DNA of 64,000 nucleotides, from positions 124,001-188,000 of the forward strand of contig JAKVCS010000005.1 of assembly GCA_022448365.1 (NCBI GenBank), given 5' to 3'. Positions 58,487-64,000 of the stretch are shown piece after piece (the stretch's first letter is position 1; every line of letters begins with the position of its first letter). The notes beneath the pieces are model-generated. The model saw only the letters and a program-made list of their open reading frames with translations, was not told the DNA's origin and did not search any database. A program made the translations under genes and the position numbers. This stretch comes from Saccharospirillaceae bacterium. Lineage in GTDB: Bacteria > Pseudomonadota > Gammaproteobacteria > Pseudomonadales > Oceanobacteraceae.

Positions 58487-58525
58487 GGTAATACAACCTA
58501 AAGATTACCTTTACGTTAACGTAAA
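58487..58525. promoter_or_regulatory. LiuR operator region (two adjacent dyads)
   Basis: TTTACGTTAACGTAAA (58510-58525) is a perfect 16-bp palindrome. Immediately beside it, GGTAAT (58487-58492) and ATTACC (58504-58509) form a second dyad. Together they cover the promoter of liuR. The first resembles published LiuR sites; the second is unassigned. Confidence 0.75.
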
Positions 58526-58629
58526 CATTAAGCGAAAGAAAGGGATGAGAACAGCACGAGAAACCGATAAAAAAGAGCGCGATGACAGAACTTCAGATGG
58601 CGCTTCCGCAAACGGGTCAGCGCTATCTT

Positions 58630-60204
58630 TCAGGCCGCTTTCGCCTGAGGGGCGCTGGCCATGTGGGATTGCCGAAGCTGGTTATCAGCTCGCGCCGATC
58701 GCAGAAAGATCAGCGCAAACAACAGAGCAATCATCTCCAGTAGCCAGGATTCGAAGGTATGACTGACTGGCAGACCCAGTGCCGGAATCATCCAGCCAAT
58801 CAGAGACGTCAAAGGCATTAATAAACACAGAGAACCACACACAATCTTCAGTGTTTGTGCCAGCTGCTCGTTCGTGCGCCAGAATGCAAAGCCGACACAT
58901 GCAAAGAACATCAGATAATAACTCCAGACATATAAGGCATTAATATCGCCATACGCAGAGAACCAGCGCCCTAACAACATGGAAAAAGCAATGCCTGCAA
59001 TACAGCCATGGCTGACACCCAGCGTCAGTGCCGTCATATTACGCAGGATTTTCTCTGAATAGTTTTTTTGCTGACGGCGTTTTTCCAGCCATAACAAGTT
59101 GCCGCTGTAAAACAGGTAAGCACCGGCCAAACCCAATAGGAAATACACCCAACGCGTCCAATCACCGCCGTAACTGCCAAAATGTAAAGCAAAGAAGCTA
59201 CTGACGACGCGGCCCCAAATACTGTCCGGTCCTGTAGGGCTGGTGTTGTAACCAACTGCTAACGTGAACGGATGAACAACCAGAAAATCGCCCTGTGGAT
59301 TGACCATCAGACGATCGGGATTCTGCATCGCCATTCGTGCCATTGGCTGGGTGGTGTCCAAACCAAGCAGTTCAATACTTTGCAGCTGATAGTCCGGCAG
59401 TTCACGCTGGCCCAAATCAATAAACTGCTGCAGTGATGGCAGCTGCGACAACTGATACACCTCAGCATCAGGTGACTGGCGCTCAAAAAGTGGTTGGTCG
59501 TCATACACTGCCATCAACCCGCCATAAAACAGGTCGTGAAAAGCAAACACCACCACAGTCAACGCAATAATAATATGAAAGGGTAAACTGGCGACTCCGA
59601 CCAGATTATGCGTATCCAGCAAGTAACGAAAACGTCCTCTTTTTTGCCGCAGAGCAAAAAAGCTTCGCACCAGCGTTGGTAACAGAAAGATCACACCAGA
59701 AATCAACGCCAGAAAATACGCTATGGCGGCAATCCCCAAAACATAAACACCCAAATAGGTATGACCCATTTCCCCAGCAATGCCAGCGGTACGATGCAAT
59801 TCATCGATCAGCTTTGATAACTGATTCTTTTCTGACTGATGCAATAGCAGGTTGTCGCCATCAAGACTGGCATAACGCTTTAGAACCGTTTGCCCCAATT
59901 CTGAATCCGCTGTATCCCAGCTCATCGGTGGCTGCGAACCATCCAAGGTCAATACGAACCCCTTGGCCGCCGTCACATCTTTGGCCACAACCCGCTGAAT
60001 CAGGTGGTCGGTTTTAACCGACGAGAGAACGGGCCAGTGGTCAGTTACTTGCTGCGTTCCCATGTCAGCCCAACGCTGAATGCTGCCCTGAAACATAGTT
60101 AAAGCACCCGCAAAAAACCCAATAAACAGCAGCAGTCCGGTCGTTATGCCAGTCCAGGTGTGCAGAGCCTGATAGGTGCGAACAATATCACTGCGAATCT
60201 TCAC
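58630..60204 (-). CDS. PepSY-associated membrane protein (siderophore/iron uptake)
   Basis: A 524-residue membrane protein with four or more transmembrane segments and PepSY-type periplasmic domains (YQALHTWTGITTGLLLF near the N-terminus). Such PiuB/FoxB-like proteins reduce or process ferric siderophores in the inner membrane. It is the last gene of the divergent iron-uptake unit, and its 3' end nearly touches the liuR promoter region. Confidence 0.85.
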   Translation of the reverse strand: MKIRSDIVRTYQALHTWTGITTGLLLFIGFFAGALTMFQGSIQRWADMGTQQVTDHWPVLSSVKTDHLIQRVVAKDVTAAKGFVLTLDGSQPPMSWDTADSELGQTVLKRYASLDGDNLLLHQSEKNQLSKLIDELHRTAGIAGEMGHTYLGVYVLGIAAIAYFLALISGVIFLLPTLVRSFFALRQKRGRFRYLLDTHNLVGVASLPFHIIIALTVVVFAFHDLFYGGLMAVYDDQPLFERQSPDAEVYQLSQLPSLQQFIDLGQRELPDYQLQSIELLGLDTTQPMARMAMQNPDRLMVNPQGDFLVVHPFTLAVGYNTSPTGPDSIWGRVVSSFFALHFGSYGGDWTRWVYFLLGLAGAYLFYSGNLLWLEKRRQQKNYSEKILRNMTALTLGVSHGCIAGIAFSMLLGRWFSAYGDINALYVWSYYLMFFACVGFAFWRTNEQLAQTLKIVCGSLCLLMPLTSLIGWMIPALGLPVSHTFESWLLEMIALLFALIFLRSARADNQLRQSHMASAPQAKAA

Positions 60205-60216
60205 CCCCTGACTCCT

Positions 60217-60504
60217 TTAAGCCCAGACTCTGAGAACTGCGAACAGCCCCCAGCAAACAAGATTGGCCAGACCCAGCGTCAGTGCAGCACTTCGCCAGCT
60301 GATAAACAGATAGCTGAAGCTGAATACCGTCAACCAGATCGGTGTAATCATCCACATATTAAACTGCACCTTTACCCCGGCCCTCAGACCACCGGGGCCA
60401 TACCAGGCAAACAATGCAATCAGGCCATAAGCCAATAGCAAGCTGCCGATTAAACCAATCAGGGTTTTCTGCCACCAGTGTGGCTGAATGCGTGGTTTAT
60501 CCAT
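60217..60504 (-). CDS. Small membrane protein, DUF3649-like
   Basis: A 95-residue protein with three predicted membrane segments, found between the PepSY gene and another small membrane protein. The layout (small helical proteins beside PepSY and a TonB receptor) is common in siderophore loci; the family name is tentative. It overlaps the next upstream gene by eight bases. Confidence 0.6.
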   Translation of the reverse strand: MDKPRIQPHWWQKTLIGLIGSLLLAYGLIALFAWYGPGGLRAGVKVQFNMWMITPIWLTVFSFSYLFISWRSAALTLGLANLVCWGLFAVLRVWA

Positions 60505-60757
60505 GGTTTTTCCCTATGGCAGTTGACGCCAGAAATGCTAGCCAGGGGAGCAATATCGCCTGCAGCATTAATTGCATTAGCCAGAAAACCAAACTCGCAG
60601 ATGTCATATCGATAACCGAAATCGACATCAGCGAGATCGCCAACAGTAAATATCCCAACCACCGCCATGACAATGACAGAGGCTTCGATAACAACTTCTG
60701 ATGCTTATTGGTCAGATACAGAATCAAAATACTTAACGTTGTCGTGATGATACTCAT
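60497..60757 (-). CDS. Small membrane protein, DUF3325-like
   Basis: An 86-residue protein (MSIITTTLSILILYLTNKHQ) with about three membrane helices. The ATG at 60757 is chosen because the Fur box lies just upstream; a longer in-frame extension would cover it. Family name is tentative, based on similar loci. Confidence 0.58.
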   Translation of the reverse strand: MSIITTTLSILILYLTNKHQKLLSKPLSLSWRWLGYLLLAISLMSISVIDMTSASLVFWLMQLMLQAILLPWLAFLASTAIGKNHG

Positions 60758-60783
60758 GGATTTTGGTTCGCTGAAAAGATAGC

Positions 60784-60802
60784 CAATGATAATGATTTGC
60801 AA
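60784..60802 (-). promoter_or_regulatory. Fur box upstream of the minus-strand iron unit
   Basis: CAATGATAATGATTTGCAA contains the ATGATAATGATT core of the Fur consensus, 27 bases upstream of the first minus-strand gene. Confidence 0.65.
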
Positions 60803-60921
60803 TGAGGTCCAGGTACGGCAAAAATACACCCCAGCTACGGTAAAAATATCAATCTGCCAGTTGTGCCGATTTTTTATCTCATAGCCATCCGATTTCAGTC
60901 AGAACAGTCCGAAAACCAAGT

Positions 60922-61824
60922 ATGAAGCCAACGCAAAACCTCTCTCGCCTTACCGATCCTTTGCCCGGAATGAAGGGCCATGTGATGCTGCATCAACTCC
61001 GCGAAGGCCTCATGCTGAAATACGAAGACCTGACCATCAGTCAGGCACAAAACTTCAGTATGTCGTTTGAGCCAGGTATCAGAATCGTCTTTGCATTAGA
61101 TGGCGCTACTCATATCCGTATTGGTCGCAAAGAGATTAATTTTGCCAGTGACCGGCCATTTTCTGCGGCGATTTTTCCCGTGTTGGAAAACTCTCTCGGA
61201 TACAAACGGTTTGACCAGGAATATAAGCGCGAACTGGTGCTAATACTGAGTCAGGGGTGGCTTGCGGAATCTTTTCCGGAACAGGATCTCGCGAGTATTG
61301 CCACCATTATGGAGGATCATTTACGGCCTTTTTACTTCTCCATTACGCCGCTGATCCACCAACATTTATTGCGCCTGTGTTGTGACGAATACGAGTCATT
61401 AAAACCACTGCAACAAGAAGTTCTGTGTCTCACTCTGATTCAGGAAACTCTGCAATTAGTGATGCCAACAAAGCAGCAAAACAGCAATGAACGGCTGACC
61501 CAGGTCGCCGACAAAGTGGATTTGCTGCTGCAGCAGGACGATAGCCAACAGCTGTCTATTAAACAAATTGCCCATCAGTGCCACAGCAACCCTTCGACGA
61601 TTCAGCGCATATTTAAACAACGCCATGGAATCACACTCGGTGCTTATCGCCGCCGGCTGCAGCTGGAACAAGGCCATCAAGCTCTGAAAGCAGGTGCCAG
61701 TGTTATCGAAGCCGCGCAAATAGCGGGCTACAGCCATTTGCAGAGCTTTAGTGATGCTTTTCGGGACGAGTTTGGCTGCCTGCCCAAAGCGGTAAAAAGG
61801 GCTGTTTCGAAGGAGAATAAGTAG
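60922..61824 (+). CDS. AraC-family regulator (PchR-like)
   Basis: A 300-residue regulator: N-terminal ligand-binding part and C-terminal double HTH (IKQIAHQCHSNPSTIQRIF and AAQIAGYSHLQSFSDAFRDE). Its place between a TonB receptor and PepSY genes suggests it senses the ferric siderophore and activates uptake, as PchR does. Confidence 0.88.
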   Translation: MKPTQNLSRLTDPLPGMKGHVMLHQLREGLMLKYEDLTISQAQNFSMSFEPGIRIVFALDGATHIRIGRKEINFASDRPFSAAIFPVLENSLGYKRFDQEYKRELVLILSQGWLAESFPEQDLASIATIMEDHLRPFYFSITPLIHQHLLRLCCDEYESLKPLQQEVLCLTLIQETLQLVMPTKQQNSNERLTQVADKVDLLLQQDDSQQLSIKQIAHQCHSNPSTIQRIFKQRHGITLGAYRRRLQLEQGHQALKAGASVIEAAQIAGYSHLQSFSDAFRDEFGCLPKAVKRAVSKENK

Positions 61825-61841
61825 TTTCACGCTCCCGCACA

Positions 61842-61864
61842 AATGGTAATAGTTCTCATTTAAC
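61842..61864 (+). promoter_or_regulatory. Fur box upstream of the TonB receptor
   Basis: AATGGTAATAGTTCTCATTTAAC closely follows the pattern AAT-G-ATAAT-N-TCTCATT seen in Fur sites of siderophore receptors. It is about 80 bases before the receptor ATG. Confidence 0.6.
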
Positions 61865-61941
61865 TTGCAAATATCTCTGTGCTAACGTCGCCGCCTCATT
61901 TTTAGCCAGACCGTTAACTCAGCAAATTAAAGCGAGGTGTT

Positions 61942-63987
61942 ATGAATTACCAACCCCTGAAGCGCAACCTGTTATTGATTGCTATTGCCACAGCCGGAAC
62001 CTCACAAGTTCAGGCTGAAGCGAATAATCAAATTACGCTGGATAATATCACCGTTGTCGGTGAGAAAACTGAGCGCACATTAAAAGACACTACGTCGTCA
62101 GTATCTGTTATTGGCGAAGAAGAACTCAGCAGCATGGAACACATCAGTGTCAGCAGCGCTATTGCCGAGGTGCCAAACGTTGTGGTGCTATCGGGCTCCA
62201 AACCTAACATCCGGGGTGTATCCGGTAATGGTTCCGCCACCGGCTTTAACTCCTTCACAGGGGGGGCCAAGGCGCGTGTTTCGCGGCTGGTCGATGGTGT
62301 TGCCGAACCTTTTGTTGCCGACCTGACCGGCGATACCGGTTTGTGGGATGTTGAACAAATTGAAGTGTTCCGCGGACCGCAATCAACGAACAATGGACGC
62401 AGCAGTATTGGTGGCAGTGTCTACATCAAAACTAACGACCCCACCTTCGACTGGGAAGGCAAGGCTCGTCTAGGTGTACGCAATCAGGATCAGTTAATCG
62501 ATACTTCCGTTGTTGCATCCGGACCGATTATTGCCGATCAGCTGGCATTTCGTTTAGCAGCACAGCGTCTTGATGGCGATACCTACAACGATGGTGCCGA
62601 GTTCGATACACACACTTCCCGCTTTGACCTGAACGAGCTTAAAAACCAGACACTGCGCGGCAAGTTGCTGTTGCAACCCGATGCAATCAGCGGTTTTTCT
62701 GCGCTATTGAGCCACACCAGCACAGAAGAAGAAGGAGATGCCGGGCGTGAATACTTTATCGAAGATGACCTTTGGAACAAGTATGTTCCTCTGACTCAGC
62801 GCTACATGGATACCGAGTCAGACACCACCAGCCTGAAGCTGGATTACAGCATTAATGATCATACTTCGATCGATTTATTAGCGGCCAAAACCGACTTCAG
62901 CTGGGGCTTCAAAGAGTATAACGCCAGTCAGGCCAGCCAATCTGATGTCATCATGGAGCAGGACAACACCAGCATTGACAGCAAAATCCGTTATTACAAC
63001 CCGGAAAGCATGGTGAACGGATTTATCGGACTTGCCTACTCCAAGCAAGAGCAAGAGTTCAGCAGCGCCGGCGCATTCAATTACAACGGTGATGACGAAT
63101 CATCCTCTGCTGCGTTGTATTCCGAGATCAGCTTAGCGGCGACTGACAAGATTGAAATCACCGTTGGTGCTCGCCGCGAGCAGGATAAGCAAGAGCGGGT
63201 GTTCAGCATGAATGGCCAAACTGCCAAGCTGGATCGTGATAAGTCTATTATCCTGCCGAAACTGGTATTGCAGTACGAGGTCAGCACTGACACGGTAATC
63301 GCCCTCAGCAGTCGCAAAGGCTACAACCAGGGTGGTGGCGCTCTCGATTACCGTGCTGGCGAATATTACTACTTTGATGAAGAAAGCGTGATTGCACATG
63401 AAATCAGCAGCCGCAGTAGTCTGTTAGAGGGCAACCTGAATGTTCGAGCCAACCTGTTTTACAATAAATACGATGGCTACCAGGCAACCAATAGTCTGCG
63501 TCGTATTGCCAACGTAAACGAAGCAAAAACCTACGGTCTGGAGTTGGAAGCCAACTACCTGGTGAATGCCAACCTGCAACTGCGCAGCGGTGTTGGCCTG
63601 TTAGAAACCAAGATCGAGGATGCTGGCGATGAATATCCTGAGGTGGATGGTAATCGCCTTGATTCCGCTCCGGGCTTCAGTGCCAATATTGGTGCGCAAT
63701 ACTGGCTCACCCATGATCTGGATATCGATTTGTCTGCTCGTTACGTCGGTGAGTACTTCGGTGACATCAGCAACAGCAAAGAACGCACAGCCGGGGATTT
63801 TGTGATCGCCGGTCTCAAGCTTAATTACGACATCAATAATTGGCTGATCAGCGCTTTTGTCAGCAACTTGGCAAATAAAGAAGCGCGCACATCGCGTCAG
63901 CCAGCCAACCCGGCTCGCAATGACCCGGCTTACGCTTCGGTGATTGATCCACGTACTGTGGGTGCGTCAGTGACTTACAGTTTCTGA
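61942..63987 (+). CDS. TonB-dependent siderophore receptor
   Basis: A complete 681-residue outer-membrane receptor: signal peptide ending near VQA-EA, a TonB-box-like DNITVVG near residue 35, a plug domain (RNLLLI leader, then PNIRGVSGNG and VEVFRGPQS-type VEQIEVFRGPQ), and a C-terminal 22-strand barrel ending in VTYSF. The ligand is unknown. No siderophore biosynthesis or tonB/exbBD genes are in the window. Confidence 0.92.
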   Translation: MNYQPLKRNLLLIAIATAGTSQVQAEANNQITLDNITVVGEKTERTLKDTTSSVSVIGEEELSSMEHISVSSAIAEVPNVVVLSGSKPNIRGVSGNGSATGFNSFTGGAKARVSRLVDGVAEPFVADLTGDTGLWDVEQIEVFRGPQSTNNGRSSIGGSVYIKTNDPTFDWEGKARLGVRNQDQLIDTSVVASGPIIADQLAFRLAAQRLDGDTYNDGAEFDTHTSRFDLNELKNQTLRGKLLLQPDAISGFSALLSHTSTEEEGDAGREYFIEDDLWNKYVPLTQRYMDTESDTTSLKLDYSINDHTSIDLLAAKTDFSWGFKEYNASQASQSDVIMEQDNTSIDSKIRYYNPESMVNGFIGLAYSKQEQEFSSAGAFNYNGDDESSSAALYSEISLAATDKIEITVGARREQDKQERVFSMNGQTAKLDRDKSIILPKLVLQYEVSTDTVIALSSRKGYNQGGGALDYRAGEYYYFDEESVIAHEISSRSSLLEGNLNVRANLFYNKYDGYQATNSLRRIANVNEAKTYGLELEANYLVNANLQLRSGVGLLETKIEDAGDEYPEVDGNRLDSAPGFSANIGAQYWLTHDLDIDLSARYVGEYFGDISNSKERTAGDFVIAGLKLNYDINNWLISAFVSNLANKEARTSRQPANPARNDPAYASVIDPRTVGASVTYSF

Positions 63988-64000
63988 TACAAATAAAAAC

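Overview
The window (about 50% GC) reads as a chromosomal segment of a marine-type gammaproteobacterium, probably in or near the Oceanospirillales. Protein families resemble Pseudomonas, Marinobacter and Thalassolituus-like bacteria. The gene order mixes an E. coli-like block (tex, pckA, hslO, hslR, yrfG, nudE) with Pseudomonas-like blocks (algZ-algR beside argH; liuRABCDE; rsmG-parA-parB-atpIBEFHAGDC). Placement below order level is inference. No phage, IS element or CRISPR array was seen.

Layout. 0-9.2 kb: tex, an SPFH membrane protein, pckA, the heat-shock pair hslO/hslR, yrfG and the divergent nudE. 9.2-18 kb: a hybrid sensor kinase, an lrgA/lrgB pair, tRNA-Leu(UAG), a PerM-type transporter, a small lipoprotein, cpxR-cpxA and malic enzyme. 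18-29.5 kb: a periplasmic binding protein, yheV-prlC, gamma carbonic anhydrase, lipoproteins, a YebC/YeeN regulator, a nucleobase permease and algZ-algR. 29.6-37.7 kb: argH, a histone-deacetylase-like hydrolase, lipoproteins (one with a spondin domain) around a LysR gene, a dienoyl-CoA-isomerase-like crotonase and a DHH phosphoesterase. 37.7-48.1 kb: a small AT-rich secreted-protein gene between two copies of the atpC 3' end, then the complete F1Fo ATP synthase operon and parB-parA-rsmG. 48.2-58.5 kb: leucine/isovalerate catabolism (liuR, liuA, B, C, D, E, acetoacetyl-CoA synthetase and an extra crotonase). 58.6-64 kb: a Fur-type iron-uptake locus (PepSY protein, two small membrane proteins, AraC regulator, TonB-dependent receptor).

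How the genes work together. The liu operon takes isovaleryl-CoA to acetoacetate and acetyl-CoA, and AacS reactivates the acetoacetate. PckA and malic enzyme then link C4 acids to PEP and pyruvate. ParA/ParB and an almost perfect parS site about 7 kb away inside liuC suggest the segment is close to the chromosome origin, although the usual mnmG-mnmE neighbours are absent next to rsmG.

The most unusual items are non-coding. (1) Three multi-hairpin cloverleaf-like intergenic elements share a hairpin-tip motif, and two of them sit back to back inside the liu operon. (2) The atpC 3' end is duplicated around a small AT-rich secreted-protein gene. (3) parS lies inside liuC. (4) The leaders of malic enzyme and the nucleobase permease look like attenuators or switches. 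(5) A possible small RNA lies between atpI and parB. All calls come from reading the sequence; no database search was run.
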